Positions 20,590 to 30,189 of a DNA stretch of 64,000 nt are shown here, one piece after another. The stretch comes from Molanna angustata (taxonomy: Eukaryota; Arthropoda; Insecta; Trichoptera; Molannidae). The notes beneath the pieces are model-generated. The model had not been told where the DNA came from, searched no databases, and was given only the letters and a program-made list of their open reading frames with translations. Positions within the stretch are counted from its first letter, which is position 1. Every line of letters begins with the position of its first letter. The stretch covers positions 12,074,347 to 12,138,346 of the forward strand of contig OY754987.1 in the NCBI GenBank assembly GCA_963576475.1, read 5' to 3'. The position numbers were made by a program, and so were the translations under genes.

Positions 20590-21720
20590 AGTATCTTAGT
20601 TCAATTATTTGCTTTCATTTGATCAATAGCATGATTTTACTTTCAAAATATACTGAATATTTTTGCATATACCTGTAACAAAACCAAGTGAAAGTTAGAA
20701 ATATTTTTTGGTACCATGTTGACATATTTTTTTGTTAAACTAAACACAGAAGTAAAGAATGTCTCCTTCCTTCTCCATCAGCTTTATATTTTTATGTCAG
20801 TATTAATTCATTGTTTCCAAGTGACCAAAACTTTTTATACAATTTCGCCTCTGAGGATTCTAGCTGTGTCTAGCCAAAGCTTATTAAATTTCACACTGTG
20901 TTTTATTTGTATAATAAATTCTTATCTAATTTATAAAAATTTTGAACTGTCACTGTGTTAACACATGGAAATTATTTTCTGATTGGTTTGCTAATTTTGC
21001 ACTCCTTTCATACGTTGATATACTTAACAATGGTGAAATGAATTTATACATATTATCCGTTTGATGGTGCTTAATAAAACAATTGTGGGGGCTTCTACTT
21101 TGTGGAAATTTATTATTTAAAATATTAAATATTAAAACACTACTCATGGGTACTTTCTTAAATTCCACTATTTACTATAGGTAAACTAGCAGAAAGTATT
21201 GAAGAGTTACAGTATTATAATATATTGTATGTAGGTATATATGTTATTTTCAATTTGATAAGTAAGGAGACATCTGTGTAAATTGTTAATAAATAAGTAG
21301 CATGGTTTAAAACCATACTAGGGGATATTTATTACCGTATTAGAAATAGTTCTTATATTTAAGGACAGATATCTATTATTAATCATTGTTTATTGAAATA
21401 TATTATTTAGTTGCTATCCAAGAAATGACTCATAATTAATGATTATTGATTTTAATTTTTGAAAGGGAACAATAAATAGATTTCTTTATTAATTGAAAAT
21501 TAAGAAATCTCATTCTGGTTACAGACATCACCTTGTAGACAGTTAACTGTAAACAATTTACATTGTACTTATATTATTCTTGAAGTATTGTATTAAACAG
21601 AATATTTTAATACAAGAGTTAATCATTTAAAAACTCCTCAAACATCAAAAGATATTCTCTCTTCTGGAAATAAAGAGAATATTCTACAAGTATCTTGTAA
21701 GTATAGTATATGAAGGATGC
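20590..21720. other. No recognised gene
   Basis: AT-rich. The minus frame 21168-20950 (72 codons) and the plus frame 20716-20961 do not resemble anything recognisable. No window-internal repeat match was found. Confidence 0.4.
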
Positions 21721-21765
21721 AAAGTGAACGCACTTAGGATGAATGCCACTAAATTAAAGGTAACT

Positions 21766-21885
21766 AGGGGCTCCGCCCCTGGCAGCTTCGCGGCCCAACC
21801 CCGGTTTGGCGCTGCGCGCCATTTTTTTAGGCGCTTCGCGCCTTTATTTATGCGCTACGCGCATTTCATTGGGCGCTGCGCGCCA
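21766..21885. repeat. GC-rich array of consecutive micro-hairpins
   Basis: Six 13-15-bp hairpins with trinucleotide TNC loops follow one another in an otherwise very AT-rich area. They are AGGGGCTCCGCCCCT (21766), GGCAGCTTCGCGGCC (21781), TGGCGCTGCGCGCCA (21807), AGGCGCTTCGCGCCT (21829), ATGCGCTACGCGCAT (21850) and GGCGCTGCGCGCC (21872). Between the second and third is a weaker palindrome, CCAACCCCGGTTTGG. The last four start 21-22 bp apart, with T-rich linkers. Stems are preserved while loop and outer bases vary. No protein or known element is recognised here. Confidence 0.9.
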
Positions 21886-21899
21886 TTTGTTTTATGCCA

Positions 21900-22249
21900 A
21901 GCATCGTTTTTTTAACGCTTCTCACCAACCTATGACCGCTGCACATCGAACAAATTCAGGTATTCATCGCACTAACAAAGTATTGAATGTTATCAATAGT
22001 GATTTGTAATTAAGATATTCATTAATTTATTATATTATTAGTTCAATGTTTAATAATGTTACCATAATAGAAATTAAACAATAAGTTTTTAGTGTGAGTA
22101 TATTTATCAATATAAATGAATCATATTTCTAAAAAAACATTTAAATTGTACTTAAGCACATAATATTATTATGTATAATGTTTCAATGTATATAGGCATG
22201 CTATAAGCATTCAACTCTCAAATGTTGTTGATGTTCCGTTATTTTTTTT
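21900..22249. other. AT-rich, no recognised feature
   Basis: Begins with a short TTTTTTTAACGCTTCTCACC stretch and then contains only AT-rich unique sequence. Confidence 0.4.
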
Positions 22250-23165
22250 TTTAAATGGGCAACTACAATAATATTGTTTTAAACAAATATAATAAGAATA
22301 GCAACATAAGTAATTGTTACTTAATCAGCCCACCTTTGATTTCATATTGCATGTACTCACTGCTGATAACAAAACAAATTATTATTCCTGTATAGCGTGG
22401 CTCCTGGACATACATAATATGTCCACGGAACTGAGTTTTTCCAAATTATTATATGTGGTAAGGCATTGGTACAATGGGGAATTCTGAGCGGCATTAGTGT
22501 TTTTTTTTAGTCCAAAAAGAACGTTAAGGTGTGTCTTGTTTGTCTATTTGGTATGTTGAAGTTAATCATTTTCATAAGGTCTGAACAGTCAATTTTGAAG
22601 TTTTTTATGTCATAAAGGTACATTAAGTCTGAGGTCCTTCGTCTTGTCTGTAAAGTCTGCAATTCATGTTTGTAGTTATTACCAAATTTGTACTTCATGT
22701 TTTTCAAAAATATTTATTGTATTCATTCTATACTGTTAATATAAGTATTATATTGTGGCTTCCAAATGACTAACGCTTGTTCCAATTGACTTCTAACAAT
22801 TGTGTTATACAATAAGCTAAATGTTTTTATTTGTGTGAATGGTTTACATACTCTCATCAGGAATCCCAACATTTTATAAGCTTTCAGTATAATGGTGTTT
22901 GTCAAATAAAAGTTTACTGTCCAGTTGTATGCCTAAGTCTCTACAGTCTGATTTCTTATCAATCATCTCCCTATTGATTTTGTATGTGTATTGTATTGTA
23001 CTCTTTTTCCTAGAGAATGTAATGGAGTGACATTTTTCTACATTTAGTAACAGCTTATTAGAGTCAAAATAAGAAGTTAGTCTATCCAGGTAAAGTTGTA
23101 AGTCCTTAGTCAGTAATGTCTAACAGTTTTACAGATTTTCATATCATTCAGTTTTATAGATTATT
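22250..23165 (-). pseudogene. Jockey/CR1-like LINE RT fragment
   Basis: Read on the minus strand from about 23110: KDLQLYLDRL, then KCHSITFSRKKSTIQYTYKI, CRDLGIQLDSKL, then (22905-22723) YKMLGFLMRVCKPF and LLYNTIVRSQLEQALVIWKP, then (22707-22507) LQTRRRTSDLMYLYDIKNFK. This is colinear with residues about 215-375 of the better copy at 52820-54154 (CHSISF, DLGVILDSEL, MGFLFRITKPF, SLLEYQSFIWSP). It is broken by frameshifts. A further decayed duplicate is at 24840-25170. Confidence 0.8.
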
Positions 23166-23289
23166 ATCTTATGTACTTTAAACAAACTTGGATGGTTTTC
23201 AATATGTAGGTACTGGTTGTATTAATTTGAATAATGTCATAGGCAAAAATGTAAATACTTATTTGTCAAAATATTATAAAAACAATATT

Positions 23290-24085
23290 GAACACACATA
23301 CATACCATCACGCCATGTCCCTCACGGGGTAGGCAGAGAGAACCGAACGCCACATTTTTCTATCTTGACACACATTCATCGCCTCATCAACATTCATACA
23401 TCGTCTTATACATGTTCGTCTGTTGTTCAAGCTTCTTACATTTCCATATTTCAAAATAACGTTTACATGGTCGTGCCATCCTTTTCTTGGGCACCCGCGA
23501 CCTCTTATTCCGTTCCTGTCAGCTTTGTATATTTTCTTCGTCAGGCGTTCTTCGTTCATTCTTCCCAAGTGGCAAAACCATCTCAATGTGTTAACTTTCA
23601 TTCTGTTAATTACATCTTTCTTCATCTTATATTCTTTCCTTGTATCTTCATTCCGAACTCTGTCATACATCGTTCTGTTACAAATTCTTCTAAGCGATCT
23701 CAATTCAACTGCATTTATCCTGCTTTCATGCGACTTCTGCCATGTCCAGGTCTTACTTGCATACGTCAAGGTTGGTACTACGATTGCGTTATGAATGGCA
23801 ACTTTAGCGTCTCTTATTGATATGTTGCGATCATTCATAACTGGTCTAAGCGCTCCATTCACTCTGTTTTCTGCCATAACTCTTCTTTCAATATCCTTAT
23901 CAGGCCGTCCATTCCGTTGGAACATACTACCCTGATAGACATACTCGTCGACTTGTTCAAGCCATTCATTCTCTACTTTTGTTTGACAAACTGTGACATA
24001 CTCGTCGACTTGTTCAAGCCATTCATTCTCTACTTTTATTTGACACACTGTTCTGCTTTCACTCTTTTCTCTATTGAACATATGA
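23290..24085 (-). pseudogene. RTE-like LINE ORF2 C-terminus (YPVRDMA family, best copy)
   Basis: A 257-codon minus frame (24081-23308). Motifs in order: VYQGSMFQRNGRPDKDIERR (about 50), VNGALRPVMND, AIHNAIVVPTLTYASKTWTW, LRSLRRICNRTMYDRVRNED, WFCHLGRMNEERLTKK, GRGCPRKGWHDHV and the end VLSAYPVRDMA. This is the region after the RT catalytic core of RTE-like elements; FxDD is absent. A 57-bp in-frame tandem duplication (19 codons, VENEWLEQVDEY repeated) sits near the N-terminal end. The 3' terminus at 23308 runs out through a CATGGCGTGATGG block and a TATG tail. Its length and open frame suggest it is one of the younger copies. Confidence 0.8.
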
Positions 24086-24840
24086 GTAAATATAAGTTAA
24101 CCCTGGAACACCCAACATAATGTAGAACACTTGTATTACATACATAATATATACTACGAACTAATATCCATACAAACGTTCACCGTCATATAGACCTGCC
24201 CTATAATCTGCACCATATAAATCAACGCTTAGAGATGCCCTTATACATGCTAGAATATTTTGTAAGTTTATTGAATTTATTATATAAAGGAAAAATTGTA
24301 AAAAAATCAAATTTTACTTAAGCACATAATGTGTAATTTTTCAATATAAATGTTTTCATAATGTCACTATCAGTCAATACAAAGCTATCATGATTTGATC
24401 TACATTGCTATTAGATAATTAATCCAATAGACACCCTACGATTGATTTTAAATGTAATTTAGGGTATATAATATATGGAAAACAATGTATAATGTGCACC
24501 ATATAAATCAACTAAACAATAAGTGTATTGGTGTATATTTATTGATATAAATTAATCATCTTGCTAAAAAAACATTTCAATATATATAGACATGCTTCTC
24601 AAGATTTTTTCACAATGAAATACATATTCGGTACATGTAAATAAATAAAGTATTTCATAAGTGAACATGTACATACTTATTTGTCAAAATGTTGGTCAAA
24701 CATACATATGAGAGTGTACAAAATGTTTATAAATCAATTTAAAATCTCTTTAAATACAATATTTTCTGTATACTTACTCATATTTTTTACAACCATTCTT
24801 GTTCCATTACTAAGACCATCTCCTCGTAGAATTTTATTTA
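24086..24840. other. AT-rich, no recognised gene
   Basis: Includes partly duplicated AT-rich stretches (ATAAATCAAC...TTAGGGTATATAATA and CATATAAATCAACTAAACAA) but nothing coding. Confidence 0.4.
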
Positions 24841-25170
24841 AAAAAAAATGGGCAACGTACAATAATATTTTTTTAAACAAATATGTATAATAAATAAGAA
24901 TAGAAACATAAGTAATTGTTACTTAATCAGCCCACCTTTAATTTCATTGGTATGTTGAAGTTAATAATTTTCAGAAGGTCTGTAAGTCAAAATTGTGGAT
25001 TCCAGATGTCTGACTCATGCTCCAATTGACTTCTAATAATTGTGTTATATAGTAAGCTGAATGTCAGGATCAAGTTGTAAGTCCTAACAGTCAGTAATGT
25101 CTATAACAGTTTTATAGATTTTCATATCGTTCAGTTTTATAGATTATCTTATGTACTTTAAACAAAGTGA
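24841..25170 (-). pseudogene. Second, internally deleted copy of the 22250-23165 LINE fragment
   Basis: Shares AAGTAATTGTTACTTAATCA, GCCCACCTTTAATTTCAT, ATGTTGAAGTTAATAATTTT, CTCCAATTGACTTCTAATAA and TTTTATAGATTTTCATATCG with 22250-23165 in the same order. About 600 bp of internal sequence is missing. Confidence 0.75.
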
Positions 25171-25179
25171 TTCACAAAC

Positions 25180-25700
25180 TATGTATGCATTTGTTGGAAC
25201 AGCTCGCTAGCACAATGTATTATATTGTAGACCTCCCCAGATGCAGCTAGAATAAAATTGCATAGTTGTTACCGATTGACGATGGTTTGTTTAAAATATC
25301 TCTCATTGGACCGCCAAAAATTGCAACTCGAGCTTCTTCTATTTTGTTGACACCTTACATTTAAAGGGTGTCTCATACGTACCCCATAGAACACACTAAC
25401 TAACGTACCCTTACAACTTCATCTGCATCATAAACATACAGACTATAATTTTTCAAACAGTATGGTCCGGTACCAGGCACGTCTGCAATCTGAACACCGA
25501 AGGATGCAAAAGCATTAGCACTATTCTTCCGGATATGTTGACAGTACTAACAACTACTCTTTGCCTAGCATTTCGCAATGTTCGCCTACGATCTCGCTCT
25601 TCTGTCATATCTCACTCATCCATCTCTTGATTTGTCGTGTTTTGGTAGCAGGCATCCACGGAGCATCCACTAAATACCTGCAACAAACAAAATAACACCA
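25180..25700 (-). other. Possible decayed coding segment, not recognised
   Basis: Less AT-rich than its surroundings. On the minus strand a well-formed splice-acceptor-like sequence TTATTTTGTTTGTTGCAG ends at about 25680. Downstream a 47-codon run free of stops includes NAFASFGVQIADVPGTGPYC and LKNYSLYVYDADEVVRVR (about 25530-25407). A GTAAGG donor-like string overlaps its end. The region between acceptor and run has stops in that frame, so this is not an intact exon. It could be the remnant of a transposon or host gene. No family was recognised. Confidence 0.3.
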
Positions 25701-26164
25701 AATAATTAGATATGACGATGCGTCACGTCAAACGTCAAATGTCAATCCGTGAATCCGTCCATTGTCCATATCCTGTTAGTACAGAATGCTGCCAGTATTC
25801 AATTACGTATTCCGCAGATTTATTAATAACGATAAATATTATTGGTGTTTAAAATTCTTTTTTGAACAATTATATTATCAATTGATGTTGCAAATACATT
25901 TTAAACGATATTTTTGTACTTTTTCGTTTCAAATATTTTTTTATGTTGAAGAAATATTTTGAATGCGTAAAATAAAATTGGGTAAAATTATTTAACTGCC
26001 AATACGCGCACATTCTAAACCGGAACAGACACGGCATACATGGGGAGTGGGAGACGTATTCAATATAATAGATGGTATTTGAAAAGAGTTAAAGCAGAAC
26101 AGTTTGTCAAATAACAGTAGAAAACGAATAGCTCCAGTAAATCGACGATACCTATCAAATTTGG
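25701..26164. other. No recognised feature
   Basis: AT-rich unique sequence. A short LINE-like lead-in (GTAGCATGTTTCAACGG) begins at its right end. Confidence 0.4.
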
Positions 26165-26740
26165 TAGCATGTTTCAACGGAATGGACGGCCTGATAATGA
26201 TATAGAAAGAAGAGTTATGGCAAAAAACAGAGCGAATGGAGCACTTAGACCAGTTATGAATGAACTCAACATATCAAAGGATGCCAAAGTTGACATCCAT
26301 AATGCAACGATAGTTCCAACCTTAAATAAAAAAATAATTAACACTTCCTTGCACCCTGCGCAAGTGGCAAGTTTATTGCCGTATGATGATTTCTTCCAAC
26401 TAACCAGTGTTTCCAGCCCAGAGATGCAATATTAGCGTGAGAAATAAATTTAAGTAAATTTCTCCTCTGCTGGGAATCGAACCCAGGACGCCCGCACAGA
26501 AACCAAACCTTGACGTAGGAAAGTGAAACCTGGACAGGGAACAAATCGCACGAAAGCAGAATAAGTGCAGTTGAAATGAGGTCGTTAAGAAGAATTTGTA
26601 ATATAACGATAATATGAAAGGGTACGAAACGGTGACACAAGGAAAGAATATAAAATGAAGAAAGATGTAATTGAGATGGTTTGGCCAGATGTTAACACAT
26701 TGAGATGGTTGGCCAGTTGGGAAGAATGTATGAGGAACGC
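26165..26740 (+). pseudogene. RTE-like LINE fragment split by a SINE-B
   Basis: The left part (26165-26331) reads GSMFQRNGRPDNDIERRVMA, KNRANGALRPVMNE and IHNATIVPTL. The right part (26518-26740) continues YVGKCETWTGNKSHESR, MRSLRRICN and MKKDVIE. The two halves join colinearly with the intact copy at 23290-24085 once the SINE at 26332-26517 is removed. Frameshifts and stops make it inactive. Confidence 0.8.
26332..26517 (-). mobile_element. SINE-B inserted in the RTE fragment
   Basis: On the minus strand it has the B box GGGTTCGATTCCCAGCAGAG (about 26478), then TTTCTCACGCTAATATTGCA, CTGGGCTGGAAACACTGGTT and GCAAGGAAGTGTTAATT at the tail. CCAACCTTAA upstream and CAAACCTTGA downstream look like a mutated target duplication. 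The sister copy is at 29819-30020. Confidence 0.8.
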
Positions 26741-27180
26741 ATAAAGTACCTAGTGTGTTTTATTTAATATTTTAGACCTCTTGTTTAATAGAAAGTTCTA
26801 GAGATCGTTAAAGTCGGAAGCAATTTATTGAAGTTGTTTACAACCTAAGTTCTGCATACATCAGGACGTATATTATATCCAATCGTTGTTGGCGAACGTT
26901 TTATTGACTTCGTTAATGAATCAGATAAGTCTGTGATGCAAACGATCTCTCTCTGAGATACATCATTAAACGCTGCAGCATCCTTTGACACAGTTCTTGA
27001 ATACATAAATGACCTAATGCAGAGCTTTGAAGATAGTCATCTACTTTATGTATAAACAAGTCATTCTGGGCATCTCCAATTATATATTTTTCAGCTCCGT
27101 TGCTCAGTCTAGCAGCTACGTCTATAACTATTTGAAATCTAGTAATCTGATAGTTTTTGAAAATAATATGAATTTTTATG
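26741..27180. other. No recognised feature
   Basis: Mixed-composition unique sequence and no open frame of note. Confidence 0.4.
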
Positions 27181-27186
27181 GTGAAA

Positions 27187-27223
27187 TAAAACTACACTTT
27201 TAAGTTCTAAAAGTGTAGTTTTA
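27187..27223. repeat. Perfect 16-bp hairpin
   Basis: TAAAACTACACTTTTA (27187-27202) is followed after a 5-nt loop by its exact reverse complement (27208-27223). It lies 50 bp left of a larger foldback. Confidence 0.9.
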
Positions 27224-27273
27224 AAATAAATAAAAAAATAATATTATTTTTATAACTTAATACTAGCGACCCG

Positions 27274-27462
27274 GGGGGCAAGTCTGGTTCAATCGGCGAA
27301 ATCAAAACCCTCGTTATTACCCATATGTTGGATATAATTATTATATGGAGTTCTACAATATTTTATATGTCATAGAACTCCATACGATAATTATATCCAT
27401 GATATGGGTAGTCGCTGGGGTTTTGATTTCACCGGTCGAACCAGACTTGCCCCCCCTGGATT
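27274..27462. mobile_element. 190-bp foldback MITE-like element
   Basis: Arms 27274-27358 and 27376-27462 are inverted repeats of about 85 bp and roughly 85% identity around a 17-bp centre. The outer ends read CCGGGGGGCAAGTCTGGTTC and GAACCAGACTTGCCCCCCCTGG. It is non-coding and has no copy elsewhere in the window. Confidence 0.8.
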
Positions 27463-27469
27463 ATTTCGC

Positions 27470-28280
27470 TTTTTTTGAAAGGGGAATTTATTTTGTAGAA
27501 AAGTAATGATATTTTTCGCGTTATTATTTTCAATAAAAGGATGTTATTTTCGTTGAAAATCTAAAAGCGGTATTGTTATTTGCGCTATTTTTGTGGAGAA
27601 GAGGTAAGTAATATTTTTATAGATTAGCAAAAAGGAGTGTTATTTAAATGAAATCGGAATATTTTTTATGAAAAGCGGTGTTATTTTTCAGTAAAAGAAC
27701 AAAGCTATAAATGTAAATTAAGAGGAACCAACATTATGATTTAGATTTACTAGCTTTTTTTTCACTATATATGATAATATGCTTACATAATAAAAAAAAA
27801 CATTATTGAAACGGCAATTTCTATTGAAATAACATTTATTAATAATAATGTGTAAATCAACATAACTTATTTCGTTATGTTTTAATAAGATTCAATATTA
27901 AGAATCGCATCATAGTCGAGTGTTTTTTTTTAAGTTTTGTTCTTCTTTCTAACAAAACAGTATTATAGTATAGAGGATAGAAACCTGAATGGATCGGCAA
28001 TAGCGTAAAGTATACATTATAATATAGGTCTAAATATTTCGTCAGCAAATTCTTTTTGTCATGTTTTCTTATTTTAATTAAATTATATGTATTAAATGCT
28101 TTGACTGTGTACATATCACCCGCAAAAAAATGTGATACAACATTTTTTTAACTCTGCCTTTTCGGTGGGTATTTCCTGTGTATTCTTTACAAAAAGTTCA
28201 AAATTCTAGAATAAAATCGGATTTCGAAACTGTGACTTCACGATAAAACTCGCATAAGAATTATAATATTAATAAAATTA
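27470..28280. other. AT-rich, no recognised feature
   Basis: Contains several repeats of a GTTATTTTxxxTGAAAA-like theme between 27520 and 27700 (GTTATTTTCGTTGAAAATC, GTTATTTTTCAGTAAAAG) but nothing coding. Confidence 0.35.
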
Positions 28281-28342
28281 ACCACAATGGTGTTTACTCT
28301 CTTCATGCAATACATGTTCGGGTATAATAGCTTTTTGGCACC

Positions 28343-28459
28343 AAATTTTTCCCATCATGCGATATGTTTTGTTCAATATCTATCATTATTTTATTATAGA
28401 GTCTATAATAAAATAATGATAGATATTGAACAAAACATATCGCATGATGGGAAAAATTT
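28343..28459. repeat. Perfect 57-bp inverted repeat with 3-nt loop
   Basis: 28343-28399 is the exact reverse complement of 28403-28459, with AGT between them. The left arm begins AAATTTTTCCCATCATGCGA and ends TTTATTATAG. No mismatch was found over 57 bp. Such a structure is unstable over time, so it is recent, selected or an assembly/cloning artefact. Confidence 0.95.
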
Positions 28460-28538
28460 CAAAGACCTCGTTACTCGTTGGCTGAAGCAGATTGGAAGAG
28501 AAGGATCTGCCTCAGTACTCATAGATTTTTTGAGATAG
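28404..28538 (+). pseudogene. Possible death-domain-like coding remnant
   Basis: The frame ending at the stop 28536-28538 reads MIDIEQNISHDGKNFKDLVT then RWLKQIGREGSASVLIDFLR. The xxLVxxWLKQxGxxxSxxxLIxxLR pattern resembles the last helices of a death domain (helices 4-6), and the composition is less AT-rich than the flanks. The part before residue NFKDL is the right arm of the palindrome, so the natural upstream sequence is not present. It could be a 3' terminal exon, a retrocopy fragment or chance. No splice acceptor with a good pyrimidine tract was found. Confidence 0.3.
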
Positions 28539-28755
28539 AGGTTTTAAAGTTTTTCATCCTGGTTGTTCGATGTTCTAAGTGAATGGAATATGTGAAGAAA
28601 AAAAAGAAAACAAATCATATGATCGCAGAGTAGCCATAGCAATTTTAAACTAGTACTGCCTCAGAATATACTATGTCTAGCGAGGCAGTAAAATTTCCAA
28701 ATATGTAAAAAAAAAATATTGTAAAACTGTAATTAGGTATAAATTAAATTGTATT

Positions 28756-29075
28756 TTGTTCCTTTGTAATATTTATACTGTTGGAAATATATTATTCATT
28801 CAAACGGGAAGATCTTTAAATACACGCCTTAAAGAACATCTTGCGTGTTTTCGTTTTAAAATAGACACTTCGAACTTAACAACGCACTTACTTGAGAGTG
28901 AACATTCCTTTGATTCGAAAACCTGGATCAATCTCACATATAGTTTAAAAAAGGCAAAAAATGAGATGAACTGGAAATACTAGAGACAAATTGAGTAAAC
29001 TCTTACAATAACATTCATTTGAATAACGCACAAATAGATTTTAATACTTTTCCATTATTTACCATTAGAATAGTT
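28756..29075 (+). pseudogene. Penelope-like element GIY-YIG endonuclease fragment
   Basis: The frame 28756-28983 contains TVGNILFIQTGRSLNTRLKE followed by HLACFRFKIDTSNLTTHLLE and SEHSFD. This corresponds to the YxG...YIGQTGRxxxxRxxEH...FAxHLxxxxH layout of the endonuclease domain at the C-terminus of Penelope-like retroelements, with the glycine of YIG lost. After a break, 29019-29075 gives NNAQIDFNTFPLF, like the usual protein tail. The upstream RT is absent, so this is a dead fragment. Confidence 0.65.
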
Positions 29076-29119
29076 AATGTCGGGTTTTTCTGTTGGCCAT
29101 TATTCAATATTATATGCAG

Positions 29120-29625
29120 ACGTGGCCTTGCCTGGGCAGCTTTTGGGAAATTATCATATATTTTGAAATCCCGTAAATACTACCATTATTTAAAAAAGAA
29201 GCTATTTGATGCATGTCTTCTCCCAGTGCTTACTTATGGAATGGAAACATCGGTCCTAAGGAAATGCACAAGCTGTTAGTGACACGAAGAGCTATGGAGA
29301 GAAAGTTGCTGGGTGTTTCAATAAGGGACAGAGTTCAGAATGTCGCGATAAGAGAAAGAACCAAAGTAGCCGATGTAGCGGAAAGGGTCGCTGGGCATAT
29401 TGCCAGATGCCAGGATTCACGATCGACCAAAAATATCGTAGAATGGCGATCGAGAACAAGCCGAAGAGGCGTCGGCAGACCCTTGGCAAAGTAATCTAAT
29501 GACATCAAGAAATGTGCCGGAGGGAAATGGATGCAGTGTGCCAAAGACAGGGAGTTGTGGAGGATCAAGGGGGAGGCCAATGTCCAAGAATGGAAAAAAA
29601 CAGGCTAAAGAAGAAGAAGAAGTAG
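29120..29625 (+). pseudogene. RTE LINE C-terminal fragment with GAA tail
   Basis: Pieces in order: LAWAAFGKLSYILKSR, ACLLPVLTYGMETSVL, KLLVTRRAMERKLLGVSIRD, RVQNVAIRERTKVADVAERV, AGHIARCQDSRS and RTSRRGVGRP, then in another frame NDIKKCAGGKWMQCAKDREL. This is the classical end of an RTE polymerase protein. Two to three frameshifts are present. The element ends in AAAGAAGAAGAAGAAG at about 29607-29622, the expected RTE-type simple-repeat tail. Confidence 0.85.
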
Positions 29626-29818
29626 ATACACGACTAATTTATTATATTTTTATTTGCTGGCCTTTCAATTCATTCCTTAACGTAATTTATATTTCATTGT
29701 ACCTTCTTATTTACTTTAATGTCTTTTCGGTACGCTTTTTTTCTTGATATAACCCCTTCCTTTTCTATTCTTATCCTCATTTTGAATCTCTGTATATTAT
29801 ATGGTCTTCATAACTATT

Positions 29819-30020
29819 GCCGACCGCCGTGGCATAGTTGGTAAGCCGTTTGGTGTCTGTAAGGGTGTCCTGGGTTCGATTCCCAGCAGAGGAAAAATTA
29901 TTTCTCATTCAAATATTGCTTCTCTGGGCTGGAAACACTGGTTAGTTGGAAGAAATTGCCACACGGAAATAAACTCGCCACTTGCGCAGGATGCAAGGAA
30001 GTGTTCACTATCACTATCAC
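29819..30020 (+). mobile_element. SINE-B, best copy
   Basis: The head GCCGACCGCCGTGGCATAGT supplies the A box TGGCATAGTTGG, and the B box is GGGTTCGATTCCC at 29873-29885. The body has TTGCTTCTCTGGGCTGGAAA. The 3' half GTTGGAAGAAATTGCCACAC resembles the conserved 3' end of the jockey/CR1-like LINE (34241-34280). It ends in a CACTAT simple repeat near 30007-30025. Confidence 0.85.
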
Positions 30021-30189
30021 TATTGTTCACCATTCTGACGATACTCAGCATAGAGTGATACCGGTGAATGGGAGTCGCGTTTTCGAACTGAATTAAATCG
30101 AGCGTAAAAGTATACATTATTTTCATATATTATTATGTTCAAAATGAGGATATAAGGAGAGAATGCAAGATAAATAAGGATATTATATG

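Noticed and set aside
20950..21168. 72-codon minus frame as a host gene
   Set aside because: No recognisable motif, no start context and no neighbouring exon. It is left as unassigned.
21766..21885. Bacterial or organellar contamination as the explanation of the GC-rich array
   Set aside because: Both flanks are continuous with AT-rich host-like sequence and there is no bacterial gene nearby. It cannot be fully excluded without reads, so it is listed as a test in the finding.
21724..22009. Two plus frames through the hairpin array, rich in R, F and A
   Set aside because: The DNA structure (paired stems with constant spacing) explains the composition better than coding. The two frames give unrelated peptides and neither has start or splice support.
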